A stretch of DNA of 64,000 nt from Haematococcus lacustris (Eukaryota > Chlorophyta > Chlorophyceae > Chlamydomonadales > Haematococcaceae), in NCBI GenBank assembly GCA_030144725.1, contig JASKMD010000029.1, forward strand, positions 13,358,700 through 13,422,699, read 5' to 3'. This document shows positions 1-12,104 of this stretch, in pieces; positions within the stretch are counted from its first letter, which is position 1; the number at the start of each line of letters is the position of its first letter. The position numbers and the translations under genes were made by a program. Below the pieces are notes generated by a model, which worked only from the letters and a program-made list of their open reading frames with translations, ran no database searches and was not told where the DNA came from.

Positions 1-3000
1 GTGGCTACTGCCCAAGCAATTACTTGCAATGGAGGCAGACGAGGGATGGGGTTTACTTCCGCCATATCCGCCAGCCGGCGCCGGCTCGCTGCGGTCTTCG
101 CGCATCGAACAGCTGATGTCTCGTCCCGTCATTCTGGCAGGCGAGACATGCAGCCCAGGACTCAGGTGTGCAGCCAACATGGACTGCCCCTGAATGTGCA
201 CAAATGAATGTGCACAAATGAAGTCTTCTCTCGTGTAATCATTGTCACATTAGCTCTTTAGCAGTCTGACCAGCTGCGCGCCCAGCATTGGACCGTGTGC
301 GTGCATTGCATGTGCAGGCTTGCCAAAGCACAGTGGTAGTGCTGCCAGTCCCGTAGCTGGCGCCAAGCACGGCAAAGCAGACAAGCCTACCAAATCAGCA
401 AATGTGGCAGATGGTGTTGCCAGTGAGGGCCCTGCCAGTCGTTCCCAGCGTGGGACCGCCCCATTAGACGGCCAGGTTAAAGGCACACCAGCCCATGTCA
501 TAACAAATGGCGGCAGTAGTAAGCGCAGCAAGAACAAATTTAAGTCAGACGCTTTGCAGTCAGCAGTGCAACGAGAGCACACAATGTCTAGGCATGAAAC
601 ACTACCAGCAGCATCTTCCTCGCCATGCCACAGCCCTACCTTTCCACCTGGGCAGCCTACTGCCTCTGTAGGCAAGACGCCGATAGCTGCCCCAGCTGCT
701 CAAGCAGTGCTCACAGCCGTGTCAGGGAAGAAGCGCAGGCCATCAGGCGATGGGCATCAACCGGCAGCGGCAATCAGCGGCACAGCAGGGGCAGCAGGCG
801 CAGTAGGGGCAGCAGGGGCAGCAGGGGCAGCAGGGGCAGTAGGAGCAGCAGGAGGGAGGTTGCAGCAGGCTGTGGAAACACTGGATCAGCAGGCATGTGG
901 GGAAGGTCAGGGGTCACGGATGGGCAAGAAGGCAAAACGGAGGAAAGCACAGCAAGTGCCGCCTGCACTCAGTGCTGGGGGTGCACTAGGGGTCAGCCAG
1001 ACAGTGCAGCACACACAGCGTGCCCCCAACACAGGGGCTGCAAGTCAGAAGCGCGGCAAGGCGGCAGCAGGCGCCAGTCAAGGGGGTGGGTCAGTAGCTG
1101 ATGGGGTGGAGTCTGGCGTGGGAGCAGTGGATGGGGTCGTGGCGGGGACTGGAACAGGGGCAGGGGCAGGCAGTGGGTTGCTGGACAAGATGAGAGCCCG
1201 GCTGGCTGGTGGCCGGTTCCGCTCCTTGAATGAAGCGCTGTATACATGTGACGGTCAGCAGGCGCTGGAGATGATGCAGGTGAGTGCGGCAAGGGAGAGG
1301 AGGCGGGAAGGGAGAGAGGGTGGTGAGAGGGGAGGTGGGGGGAGGGCAGTTTGAGAAGGGTGTCAGCGGGCTGGTGAGGGGTGGGACAGGGAGCACTGAC
1401 AGCTGTGTGCTAGCCCACTGCAAGTAAGGCAAAAGAGGAGTTGAGTGTGGCGGGAGCAGGAGGCTGGAGACTGGACCCTCCCTCACATCCATCGAACCCC
1501 AATGAGGCTGGAGGCAGGGAGGAATTGGCCTAGGTCCTAGAACCAGCTGTGTGCACCCTTCCCCACACTCCCCACACACGCCAACCCACCCCAGGTGTGC
1601 TGCCCCAGCTCCTGTAGGCAGGGCAGGGAATGGTGCAGGAGTGTTGGCTGGGCCAGTGATGCAAAATGGCTTGGCTAGTTGTGATAGGCGCTTGCAACCC
1701 CATCCTTGCTAGACTCACACATACTCCCACTGGCAAGTTGTGAGGCCTCCGGAGGCTGCTCTGCCAGGTGTGGGTCACCACTGTAGTCCCGACATTGCCT
1801 GAGTAGGCACTCTGGTGGTGCTCCCTGCCTGCAGGCCGACCCCTCTCTGTTCTCCCAGTACCACCAGGGCTTTGCGTCCCAGACCGCAGGCTGGCCGCAA
1901 CAGCCGCTGGCCCTGGCGGCGCGGTGGCTGGCGGCGCGCCCTGAGGGCCTGGTGGTGGCTGACTTTGGGTGTGGGGAGGGCCAGCTGGCCACGCGTGTGA
2001 AGCAGGTGACAGGCAGGGCAGGCGGTGCAAGAGGAAAGGAGCAAGGAAGGCGAGGGCTAGGACATGAAGAGAGGGTGAGCCTGTACACAAACTGCCTGCT
2101 ACAAAGGAGGGTTGTCGCAGCGCACATTATAGGGCTAGCCGGGTAGGTCTTGGATGGCAGGGGCAGGGGCTGTGGCAGAGGGCAGGTCCCACTGGGCTGT
2201 GCTGGGGCCTGCACTGCCCTTGCAGCGCGTGCACTCCTTTGACCTGGTGTCAGCTGCGCCCCATGTGGTGGCCTGCAACATGGCCGCGGTGCCACTGCCT
2301 GACGCCAGCGTGGACGTGGCTGTCTTCTCCCTGGCCCTCATGGGCACGGACTATGCGCAGTTCTTGATGGAGGCCTCCCGCGTGCTGCGCCACAAGGGCT
2401 GGTTGTGGATTGCTGAGGTGGGCTGGGTGGTGAGGCGGAAGGGGCGCTGTTGCGGTACTGCAGGCTTGGGTGGAAAGGGGAGATGATGAGGCTGGAGGGG
2501 AGGGTGTGGGCAAGGATGATAATGGTAACGATGATGCTGGTAGTGAGGATGAGGGGGAGGGTTAGGTGCACGTGCCATAGCATTGGCCGCTGGGTCGAGC
2601 TGGATGTACCTGATGGAGCTGAAGCCATGTGTCCTCATTTATCAGACCAATGCCATGCAGGAACCAGCCTCAGCAGCTGCCCCACTGTACACCCTGCTCG
2701 TTGTCAAGCTGTCGGGTGTGCTTACTGGTCCGCAGGTACGCAGCCGCTTCGCCGCAGACGAGCAGCACGGCGCCGACGAGGAGGCAGCCCCGTCCCGCCC
2801 TGACCCGGCTGGCAAGCAGCGGAAGGACGGAGGATCGCAAGTTCCGCAGGCGGAGGACCTCAAACCGTTCCTGCGCTGTCTGGCTCGCTTGGGGTATGCG
2901 TTGCAGAGCTTGGACACCTCCAATACCATGTTCTTTGTCGCGGTGCTGCGCAAGCTGCACACTGCGGCTCCGGGCGCGGAGTCGATGGCGTGGCCCGCAC

Positions 3001-3727
3001 TGAAAGCCTGCGTGTATAAGAAAAGATGAGCCGCGCTTGTGAGGTGCGCATGTGAGATCGCACGCCGGCTGACCTCACCGGCACCCTAGGCCTCCGGGCT
3101 TCATGATACATACCCAGTCGATGGTGGTCGCGCCCTTCGTGAGAGGTGTTTGGACAGGGTGCATCGCGAGCGACCAACGGACTTTGCAGGAGGCAGATCG
3201 TGAGTGAGAGGGTCGCTGCTGACTAGGTGTAGTGCGCGCTATCCGCCAACCGTGAGATGGACAGAGTGGTTTATGAAGTTCCGGAACCCTAGGGTTTCTA
3301 AAACCCCAGTCGCGTTTTGTGATGTGATGCCCACGTGGTTGGGGACGTATCGCGGCAAGAAAAAGTAAGAGCGGCGCCACAGGACATGCTGCGTCAAGCA
3401 CAGGTGGAGTATAACAGAAGTGCGAGCCAGACTGTCGTTGTGGCCCAATGCTGTGCGTATGGTGCATGATGTACAGGTACTGAAGCCAGTGCTAGTGTCG
3501 GTGCTGAGCACCAGGAGGGGTAGGAGGAGGAGTGCATGCATTGCAGTCCCTGTCTACCCACCTGCCTGTGTTGCTGGCACGGCCTGGATGGTGTTGCTGA
3601 ATCCCTGAGATGCCGCCAAAAAGACATTGCAACTCCGTGCGCGTGTGCTGTGCCGTCCCATGTAATGCAGGTGCTAGTGGCAGTGGGCAGCAAGAGGATG
3701 AGGGGCAGGGACAGGGTGAGCAGGATG
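1..3727. repeat. Large direct duplication, copy 1 (cut by the window start)
   Basis: Bases 1-3727 match 8134-11860 at a constant offset of 8133. Every stretch I compared is identical, including introns and the non-coding 3' region. The copies diverge from 3728/11861, in a proline/alanine-type low-complexity stretch. The left edge lies outside the window, so the true length is unknown. It contains a complete set of RRP8 exons. Perfect identity fits a very recent segmental duplication or an assembly artefact. Confidence 0.95.
318..3029 (+). CDS. RRP8: Ribosomal RNA-processing protein 8 (SAM-dependent rRNA methyltransferase), copy 1
   Basis: RRP8 is a nucleolar Rossmann-fold methyltransferase that makes m1A on large-subunit rRNA (family knowledge). 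I see four phase-0 exons: 318-1279, 1835-2005, 2226-2417 and 2736-3029 (TGA). The first codes for a long basic, alanine/glycine-rich N-terminal tail ending in the RRP8-typical [11 protein letters not shown]. Next come [11 protein letters not shown] motif [11 protein letters not shown], then VHSFDLVS. These are followed by [14 protein letters not shown] and, in the last exon, VRSRFAAD and [15 protein letters not shown]. The stop follows a lysine/arginine-rich tail. The exon starting at 318 follows an AG acceptor and needs an upstream ATG exon that I could not fix. The catalytic domain is unbroken. The same gene is repeated at 8451-11162. Confidence 0.9.
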
Positions 3728-3919
3728 CCCCAGCTGCTACTGCCCCAGCTGCTACTGCCCCTGCTGCTGCTGCTGCCACTGCTGTCACTGACACTGCCAT
3801 CAACTGTCACTCCAGCCATTGCCACTGCGCCAGCACCATTGCTGCTGGCGTAGCTCCACGCTGCTGACTCAGGTCCATCCAGCCCTGTGTGCCCACCTGT
3901 GCCTGCTTGCTGCCCTCAG

Positions 3920-4800
3920 TCACGGCGGCTGGACATCCGTGTGCGCACCCCCAAGAACCAGGGCCCCGCTGAGGCCTCCACCAAGGCCTTCGTGCACATG
4001 CTGAACAGCACCCTCACCGCCACGGAGCGCACCATGTGCTGCTTGCTGGAGAACTACCAGACGCCTGAGGGGGTCACTGTCCCCGAAGCCCTGCGGCCGT
4101 TCATGATGGGCATTGACTTCATTCCCTTCCGCAAGGTAAGCAGCCGGAAAGCAGTGGGGGGTAGAGGGGCTGGGGTGGTGGCTGTCAGGGTGCTTACAGG
4201 AGGGGCAGCCGGGCACAGAATGTGGCAGCAGCAGTGGCAGCTGTGGCAGCAGTGCTTCGTGCCCGTGTATGCTGGTGTGCTGATTGACTTGATGGGGTCA
4301 GGCTGACGCATAGGCCATTGGGCCCCTGCGCATCATGCCAAAATACGCCACGGATCCCATGAAGGGTGTGGGTTCCTGATGCACTATCAAGACTTGAAGG
4401 CTGCTGGGCTGTAGACAAGACACACCTAGGGGCAGCGGCAGCCGAGAGCAAAGCACTGACAGTCTCAGTAGCAGCAGGCACCTGCTGCCACGTGATTTGA
4501 GCACAGTAAGCTGGGGCCCGTATGGTGGCTGGGGTGCCTGGTGGTTGGGTGGGTGGCTGACTCTTCACTGTAGCAGTTGCAGTGGCAGGGAAGGCGGTAG
4601 GTCACTGGCAGCAGCAGAGGCAGCAGCAGGGGCTGTGAGGTGCTGGGGGGCAGCTTGTGAGTGAGGCTAAGCTGAGGAGGTCTTGCCCTCACCAGCTGAG
4701 ACTGGCTGTTGTGCCATGCCTCTTTGTAACTCTGCAGACGTACGATGCGAAGGGCAAGCTGATAGACAAGCCCAAGCCAGCCACCAAGGAGGACAAGTAG
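3920..4800 (+). pseudogene. Seryl-tRNA synthetase, C-terminal exons only
   Basis: Two exons, 3920-4135 and 4738-4800 (TAG), join in phase 0. The first codes for SRRLDIRVRTP, then FVHMLNSTLTATERTMCC, LLENYQTPEGVTVPEALR and the end of the aminoacylation core. The second is a lysine-rich tail ending KEDK. These are the motif-3 region and C-terminal extension of cytosolic seryl-tRNA synthetase (class II, charges tRNA-Ser). The roughly 370 upstream residues (coiled-coil arm, motifs 1 and 2) are absent. The sequence upstream is the end of the RRP8 duplication, 190 bp away. So this is a stranded 3' fragment made by rearrangement, or a misjoin. The gene identity is clear; whether it is truly broken in the organism is not. 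Confidence 0.8.
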
Positions 4801-5284
4801 GGCCCTGGGTAGCTCTTCACAGCGCAAGGGAGCTCATGACTGTCGGGCCCTGCCAGTGCATGGTGGTCTTCATGTCTGCTGGCGAGAGCGTCTAGGTTGG
4901 CGGCAGCTGGAAACACCTACTGCGTCATGTCAACGACATATGGTTACTTGGGCTCGGGAATGTAGGGCGTGTAGGACGCAGAGTATGGGGCGCCGTGCAG
5001 CTTGGCTTATGGTCGGGTTATGAAAGTTGGGCTGTAGCAGTTAGGCCGGCTTAACTGACGTGAAGCATACCTCTGGTGACTCATACGCCGCCAAAAGCTG
5101 CTAAACACGAGCTGAAGAGAACCCACTGAGTTTATGGCATGCATCACTTGTCCTCCATCCATGCATGCTTGCATGGCATTAGGTCATAGGCTTTAGCTCT
5201 GTTGACTTCGCACGAACCGTAGCTTACAAGGTAGTTAATGCACACGTGGAGGCCTCAACTTAACTCAACTCGCTTTCATCACAG
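4801..5284. other. Intergenic region between the SerRS fragment and the J-protein gene
   Basis: No coding block is recognised. It holds two overlapping TGCATGCTTGCATGG-like stretches around 5160-5175. It probably contains the promoter, and perhaps a first exon, of the J-domain gene; an ATG at 5134 opens a short frame that I could not link by splicing. Confidence 0.4.
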
Positions 5285-6858
5285 GTAATTGTTCCTGTAA
5301 CGTTGCGAGCGCGGACGGTGGCGAGCGCTGGTTGCGGTGAGCAACAAGCTGCTACAGCTGCACGCAGGGTTCCCACCACCGTCGCCAGTCCGGCATATGC
5401 CACGAGAGAGCGCACGAGCATTATCACACGCTTTGTGGCAAACCGTGAGTTGGGCTCTCCCAGTATCAATACTGAGCAGCAGCAGCAGCAGGACGGAGGA
5501 TGAGGGTCGGGTGGAGGGTGGAGTGTGATGAGCAGCAGTCCACCAGTCTGCTGTAGATTGCTGCTGGCACCTTGCGTAACCCCCCCTGGCCAGATGTGAC
5601 ACGCAGAGTCATTGTACGAGGTGCTGGGCATAGACCAGGCTGCTACTGAGCAAGACATCAAGCGCTCATACAGGAGGAAAGCGCTGAAGCTGCACCCAGA
5701 CGTCAACAAAGCTGCAGATGCCCAGCAGCAGTTTATGGAGGCCAAGATGGCATTTGAGACTTTGTCTGACAACAGGAAACGCGCTGAGTATGACAGACGG
5801 TTGCGCATGGTGGGTGCAGCCGCATGGATTCCATGCCAGAAAGGTGGAGACAAGCTCGAGGGTGGCCTGCTTATGTGAGTCGGCTGATGTGCACGCTCAA
5901 CAGGGCAAGGGCGGAGCTTCAGACTGGCGCTCAGATGGCTATGGTGGCAGCGGTGGCAGGACCGGAGGAAGCAGGGCACAGAAGCCCGAGTCATCCTACA
6001 GCCTTGTGAGTGGCCAAGCTGCACCCATTCCCCTAGCTTTGCTACTTCAATGACGCCAACTCATATGGCAGCACGCAGGCATCATCGCAGCAAATGACCA
6101 CGTCAATCTGATGCATGCACCTAGTTTGGTGCACAGCCTGATGATGGGATGGTGCTGCGGCTGGTCACAGGAGGATTTGCTACGGGACCTGAACAATGAG
6201 CTGTCTGCGTGGGACAAGGCACGCAGGGCTCGCAAGGCTGCCCGAGCCAGCAGTAGCAGCAACAGCAACAAGTCACAGAAGGGGCTGCTGGAGGAGTTGA
6301 CTGAGGTTGGCGAGGTGGGCCAACGACAGTGCAACGACTATGCTCAGGCTGTGGAAAGATGGTTCAGGCAGGGGTGCAGGACACTGTCTGGCTTGCATGT
6401 CAATCCAATAAGCGTGCTGCATGAGCAACGGTGCAGTGGCAGGGATGGAATGCTGTTGCTGGTGGCTGCTATGTATCCTGTGTGTGCTCCTCGTCAAGTG
6501 CCCTGCAGGGCTGGGCAGCCAGCAGGATATGGCTATGTGGCACTGACCTATGGTTGTGGTGTGGACGTTGTTGCTGCTGCAGAAGTTTGTGGACTTTCTG
6601 GAAGATGCGTTTGGGACATTGGGCGCAGCAACCCAGGATACAGCAGGCACGGGCGACAACAGCAAGAGCTCCAAACCCCGCAGCTCTGTTGAGGAGTTTG
6701 ACCACCTGTATGCTAGCTATGGCGAGCGCTTGAACCAAGAGGCTGCAGCAAGCAGGCAGCAACAGCAGCAGCGACCACCGCCTGCCACCAGCACAGCAAA
6801 GTCAGAAGAAGACATTGATGCAATGCTTGCAGATCTGAAACGCAAGGTTAGGCGCTAG
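5285..6858 (+). CDS. Plastid-type DnaJ (J-domain) protein
   Basis: J-domain proteins stimulate the ATPase of Hsp70 partners. I see five exons: about 5285-5444, 5607-5809, 5904-6005, 6171-6314 and 6583-6858 (TAG), with matching phases. The first exon is rich in alanine, arginine, serine and threonine, like a chloroplast transit peptide, but its start codon is unresolved. The J domain follows: SLYEVLGIDQAATEQDIKRS, then the HPD signature in KLHPDVNKA, then RAEYDRRLRM. After a glycine-rich linker come EDLLRDLNNELSAWDKARR, LLEELTEVGE and KFVDFLEDAF. This layout resembles plant chloroplast DJC-type proteins with a C-terminal LWEEL..IGEEFVEFLE segment. There is no zinc-finger or C-terminal DnaJ substrate domain, so it is a type III J protein. 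Plastid location is inferred. Confidence 0.82.
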
Positions 6859-7246
6859 GCCAGTACTGTTTATGATGTGATTAGTCAAGCTGCGTTGACA
6901 CACACATCAGCTATGCTATTCAATATTGCTAGTAACTGTGGGACGATCAGATGGATAGAGGCAATACATGCGAGAGAGCAGAGGATACGGGATTGATGCA
7001 GTGTCAGCACAAGCTGCTGGGTGAATGCAAGTTTGTTTAGTGCATTCACGACGTGGGTCAGGGCCACACAAGAGTAGACACACTCAATGGCTGGAAGATA
7101 CGATGCATCCTTACATTGCAGGGCAAGACTGGGCTGATGAACCAAGTTTGCTTGCAACGTTTCTTTGTAAGGGAGCTGCCTGGCCCACAATTGCACATGC
7201 ACCTGAAACGATACTGCATGGATATAGCTGTTTGTTCGGTTGGTCC
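6859..7246. other. Convergent intergenic region
   Basis: Lies between the 3' ends of the J-protein gene (plus) and NTF2 (minus). It must contain both 3' UTRs. I see no further gene. Confidence 0.5.
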
Positions 7247-7982
7247 TCATCCGTAGTTGAGGCGGAACATGTCTGCGTGTGCCACAAATGATGCAAGCAA
7301 AACTCAGTGCTGCTAGTTATGCAATAAACCAGCCAGCCAACATATGCGAAGCAGTGGGATGAATTTTGTGCATTGCATGGTTTCAGCAGTGCAACATGTT
7401 GTATATGCCTTGCCTGTATGTCGCTGCTTGCGGCCCACACACTTACCATTGGTCACAACAAAGCTGGTGTTGAATGGCATCAGGTGGAACACTTGACTAA
7501 ACTTCATGGCATTGCTCTCTCCCTCCACCTGTGCCACACACACGCACCTCCTTTTAATGCCACAACGTTACTAATGGCTGAAACATGCTGCTGACACCTC
7601 ATCACATCCTGCTACCTGCTGCTGCTTCTGTCTCTGACCTGCATGTTACCAGTGACGAACACCATGATGCCTCCCGATATCGAAGGCTGGAAATCCTTGG
7701 ACACAATGTTGACCTTGCAAGTGCCGAACGGCAATGCCTGCAGCTTCGCCACTATAGCCTGTGCGCCCTGCAGCTTCTGGCCTTCAAAAGTGAGCATGGA
7801 CTGGTCCTGGTAGAGAGTACCCAGTGCGGCCCGGTTGCTCTCCCACAGCTGGTAATAGTATGTCAGGAAAGCCTGCGAGGAGCATCGAGAACGATCTTTT
7901 CCAAGAGATCAGCATCGTTGCCATAGCCCAAGTACTTGAACTGCCGTGCACGCACCGAACCGACAGCATCTGCATCTGCCAT
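7247..7982 (-). CDS. NTF2: Nuclear transport factor 2
   Basis: NTF2 carries Ran-GDP into the nucleus through FG-nucleoporins (family knowledge). Four exons on the minus strand are 7956-7982, 7639-7872, 7447-7528 and 7247-7272; phases join exactly and give 122 residues, the usual NTF2 length. The start ATG at 7982 opens MADADAVGS. Exon 2 carries AFLTYYYQLW, TLYQDQSMLTFEGQKLQG, AQAIVAKLQALPF and GGIMVFVTGN. Exon 3 has NAMKFSQVFHLMPF, and the last exon ends DMFRLNYG before TGA. All are hallmark NTF2 blocks in the right order, and I see no defect. The gene starts 151 bp from the second RRP8 duplication, on the opposite strand, so the two may share a promoter region. Confidence 0.93.
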
Positions 7983-8133
7983 TTTCCTTTGTCCCCGCCT
8001 CACGGCCGCTTCAAAGGCACCACCGCTATGGGGCCCACGTGTATTAGTCGTATCAGAACAGGGGCCAGTCCTTCAGAGCATTTATTGAGTGTGACGTTCA
8101 CGGTTATGAAGGTCTACTCCTGCCTGGCCCGCA

Positions 8134-11100
8134 GTGGCTACTGCCCAAGCAATTACTTGCAATGGAGGCAGACGAGGGATGGGGTTTACTTCCGCCATAT
8201 CCGCCAGCCGGCGCCGGCTCGCTGCGGTCTTCGCGCATCGAACAGCTGATGTCTCGTCCCGTCATTCTGGCAGGCGAGACATGCAGCCCAGGACTCAGGT
8301 GTGCAGCCAACATGGACTGCCCCTGAATGTGCACAAATGAATGTGCACAAATGAAGTCTTCTCTCGTGTAATCATTGTCACATTAGCTCTTTAGCAGTCT
8401 GACCAGCTGCGCGCCCAGCATTGGACCGTGTGCGTGCATTGCATGTGCAGGCTTGCCAAAGCACAGTGGTAGTGCTGCCAGTCCCGTAGCTGGCGCCAAG
8501 CACGGCAAAGCAGACAAGCCTACCAAATCAGCAAATGTGGCAGATGGTGTTGCCAGTGAGGGCCCTGCCAGTCGTTCCCAGCGTGGGACCGCCCCATTAG
8601 ACGGCCAGGTTAAAGGCACACCAGCCCATGTCATAACAAATGGCGGCAGTAGTAAGCGCAGCAAGAACAAATTTAAGTCAGACGCTTTGCAGTCAGCAGT
8701 GCAACGAGAGCACACAATGTCTAGGCATGAAACACTACCAGCAGCATCTTCCTCGCCATGCCACAGCCCTACCTTTCCACCTGGGCAGCCTACTGCCTCT
8801 GTAGGCAAGACGCCGATAGCTGCCCCAGCTGCTCAAGCAGTGCTCACAGCCGTGTCAGGGAAGAAGCGCAGGCCATCAGGCGATGGGCATCAACCGGCAG
8901 CGGCAATCAGCGGCACAGCAGGGGCAGCAGGCGCAGTAGGGGCAGCAGGGGCAGCAGGGGCAGCAGGGGCAGTAGGAGCAGCAGGAGGGAGGTTGCAGCA
9001 GGCTGTGGAAACACTGGATCAGCAGGCATGTGGGGAAGGTCAGGGGTCACGGATGGGCAAGAAGGCAAAACGGAGGAAAGCACAGCAAGTGCCGCCTGCA
9101 CTCAGTGCTGGGGGTGCACTAGGGGTCAGCCAGACAGTGCAGCACACACAGCGTGCCCCCAACACAGGGGCTGCAAGTCAGAAGCGCGGCAAGGCGGCAG
9201 CAGGCGCCAGTCAAGGGGGTGGGTCAGTAGCTGATGGGGTGGAGTCTGGCGTGGGAGCAGTGGATGGGGTCGTGGCGGGGACTGGAACAGGGGCAGGGGC
9301 AGGCAGTGGGTTGCTGGACAAGATGAGAGCCCGGCTGGCTGGTGGCCGGTTCCGCTCCTTGAATGAAGCGCTGTATACATGTGACGGTCAGCAGGCGCTG
9401 GAGATGATGCAGGTGAGTGCGGCAAGGGAGAGGAGGCGGGAAGGGAGAGAGGGTGGTGAGAGGGGAGGTGGGGGGAGGGCAGTTTGAGAAGGGTGTCAGC
9501 GGGCTGGTGAGGGGTGGGACAGGGAGCACTGACAGCTGTGTGCTAGCCCACTGCAAGTAAGGCAAAAGAGGAGTTGAGTGTGGCGGGAGCAGGAGGCTGG
9601 AGACTGGACCCTCCCTCACATCCATCGAACCCCAATGAGGCTGGAGGCAGGGAGGAATTGGCCTAGGTCCTAGAACCAGCTGTGTGCACCCTTCCCCACA
9701 CTCCCCACACACGCCAACCCACCCCAGGTGTGCTGCCCCAGCTCCTGTAGGCAGGGCAGGGAATGGTGCAGGAGTGTTGGCTGGGCCAGTGATGCAAAAT
9801 GGCTTGGCTAGTTGTGATAGGCGCTTGCAACCCCATCCTTGCTAGACTCACACATACTCCCACTGGCAAGTTGTGAGGCCTCCGGAGGCTGCTCTGCCAG
9901 GTGTGGGTCACCACTGTAGTCCCGACATTGCCTGAGTAGGCACTCTGGTGGTGCTCCCTGCCTGCAGGCCGACCCCTCTCTGTTCTCCCAGTACCACCAG
10001 GGCTTTGCGTCCCAGACCGCAGGCTGGCCGCAACAGCCGCTGGCCCTGGCGGCGCGGTGGCTGGCGGCGCGCCCTGAGGGCCTGGTGGTGGCTGACTTTG
10101 GGTGTGGGGAGGGCCAGCTGGCCACGCGTGTGAAGCAGGTGACAGGCAGGGCAGGCGGTGCAAGAGGAAAGGAGCAAGGAAGGCGAGGGCTAGGACATGA
10201 AGAGAGGGTGAGCCTGTACACAAACTGCCTGCTACAAAGGAGGGTTGTCGCAGCGCACATTATAGGGCTAGCCGGGTAGGTCTTGGATGGCAGGGGCAGG
10301 GGCTGTGGCAGAGGGCAGGTCCCACTGGGCTGTGCTGGGGCCTGCACTGCCCTTGCAGCGCGTGCACTCCTTTGACCTGGTGTCAGCTGCGCCCCATGTG
10401 GTGGCCTGCAACATGGCCGCGGTGCCACTGCCTGACGCCAGCGTGGACGTGGCTGTCTTCTCCCTGGCCCTCATGGGCACGGACTATGCGCAGTTCTTGA
10501 TGGAGGCCTCCCGCGTGCTGCGCCACAAGGGCTGGTTGTGGATTGCTGAGGTGGGCTGGGTGGTGAGGCGGAAGGGGCGCTGTTGCGGTACTGCAGGCTT
10601 GGGTGGAAAGGGGAGATGATGAGGCTGGAGGGGAGGGTGTGGGCAAGGATGATAATGGTAACGATGATGCTGGTAGTGAGGATGAGGGGGAGGGTTAGGT
10701 GCACGTGCCATAGCATTGGCCGCTGGGTCGAGCTGGATGTACCTGATGGAGCTGAAGCCATGTGTCCTCATTTATCAGACCAATGCCATGCAGGAACCAG
10801 CCTCAGCAGCTGCCCCACTGTACACCCTGCTCGTTGTCAAGCTGTCGGGTGTGCTTACTGGTCCGCAGGTACGCAGCCGCTTCGCCGCAGACGAGCAGCA
10901 CGGCGCCGACGAGGAGGCAGCCCCGTCCCGCCCTGACCCGGCTGGCAAGCAGCGGAAGGACGGAGGATCGCAAGTTCCGCAGGCGGAGGACCTCAAACCG
11001 TTCCTGCGCTGTCTGGCTCGCTTGGGGTATGCGTTGCAGAGCTTGGACACCTCCAATACCATGTTCTTTGTCGCGGTGCTGCGCAAGCTGCACACTGCGG

Positions 11101-11860
11101 CTCCGGGCGCGGAGTCGATGGCGTGGCCCGCACTGAAAGCCTGCGTGTATAAGAAAAGATGAGCCGCGCTTGTGAGGTGCGCATGTGAGATCGCACGCCG
11201 GCTGACCTCACCGGCACCCTAGGCCTCCGGGCTTCATGATACATACCCAGTCGATGGTGGTCGCGCCCTTCGTGAGAGGTGTTTGGACAGGGTGCATCGC
11301 GAGCGACCAACGGACTTTGCAGGAGGCAGATCGTGAGTGAGAGGGTCGCTGCTGACTAGGTGTAGTGCGCGCTATCCGCCAACCGTGAGATGGACAGAGT
11401 GGTTTATGAAGTTCCGGAACCCTAGGGTTTCTAAAACCCCAGTCGCGTTTTGTGATGTGATGCCCACGTGGTTGGGGACGTATCGCGGCAAGAAAAAGTA
11501 AGAGCGGCGCCACAGGACATGCTGCGTCAAGCACAGGTGGAGTATAACAGAAGTGCGAGCCAGACTGTCGTTGTGGCCCAATGCTGTGCGTATGGTGCAT
11601 GATGTACAGGTACTGAAGCCAGTGCTAGTGTCGGTGCTGAGCACCAGGAGGGGTAGGAGGAGGAGTGCATGCATTGCAGTCCCTGTCTACCCACCTGCCT
11701 GTGTTGCTGGCACGGCCTGGATGGTGTTGCTGAATCCCTGAGATGCCGCCAAAAAGACATTGCAACTCCGTGCGCGTGTGCTGTGCCGTCCCATGTAATG
11801 CAGGTGCTAGTGGCAGTGGGCAGCAAGAGGATGAGGGGCAGGGACAGGGTGAGCAGGATG
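8134..11860. repeat. Large direct duplication, copy 2
   Basis: Second copy of bases 1-3727, identical in every stretch compared. It begins no later than 8134, about 150 bp upstream of NTF2. It ends at 11860, after which the sequence reads into an unrelated open frame instead of the low-complexity sequence seen after copy 1. Confidence 0.95.
8451..11162 (+). CDS. RRP8: Ribosomal RNA-processing protein 8, copy 2
   Basis: Same exon structure as the first copy, shifted by 8133: 8451-9412, 9968-10138, 10359-10550 and 10869-11162, ending TGA. All catalytic blocks (FGCGEG SAM site, [16 protein letters not shown]) are present and in frame. No difference between the two copies is visible. Only one may exist if the duplication is an assembly error. 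Confidence 0.9.
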
Positions 11861-12045
11861 TGATTGCAGAGCGGCGCCAGGTTATCAAGGCCGCCTTTCG
11901 TGGCCTTGTGGAGGCAGCGCGGCTTGACCTTAGCAAAGAGGAAGTCGATGCAATGGTGGCAGAGGTCAACAAGCGCATGACCATGGGCAGCATGCAGTGC
12001 TGCCTGGCAGCGGTCAGCGGTCCATGCTGCTCCAGTCCTTCCTAG
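11802..12045 (+). other. Open frame of unknown function at the duplication edge
   Basis: After an AG acceptor-like site near 11801 the frame reads a glycine/glutamine/glutamate-rich stretch. It then reads VIAERRQVIKAAFRGLVEAA and LDLSKEEVDAMVAEVNKRMT, ending at a stop at 12045. The charged helical character looks like real protein, but I do not recognise a family. In the first duplication copy the same beginning runs into low-complexity sequence instead. It could be one exon of a gene otherwise lost, or a chance frame. Confidence 0.3.
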
Positions 12046-12104
12046 GCCAGCCCACTCCAGGGTTCCCAGAATGTTGTGGCTTACACCGCTTAAGCCGTCA
12101 GCCG

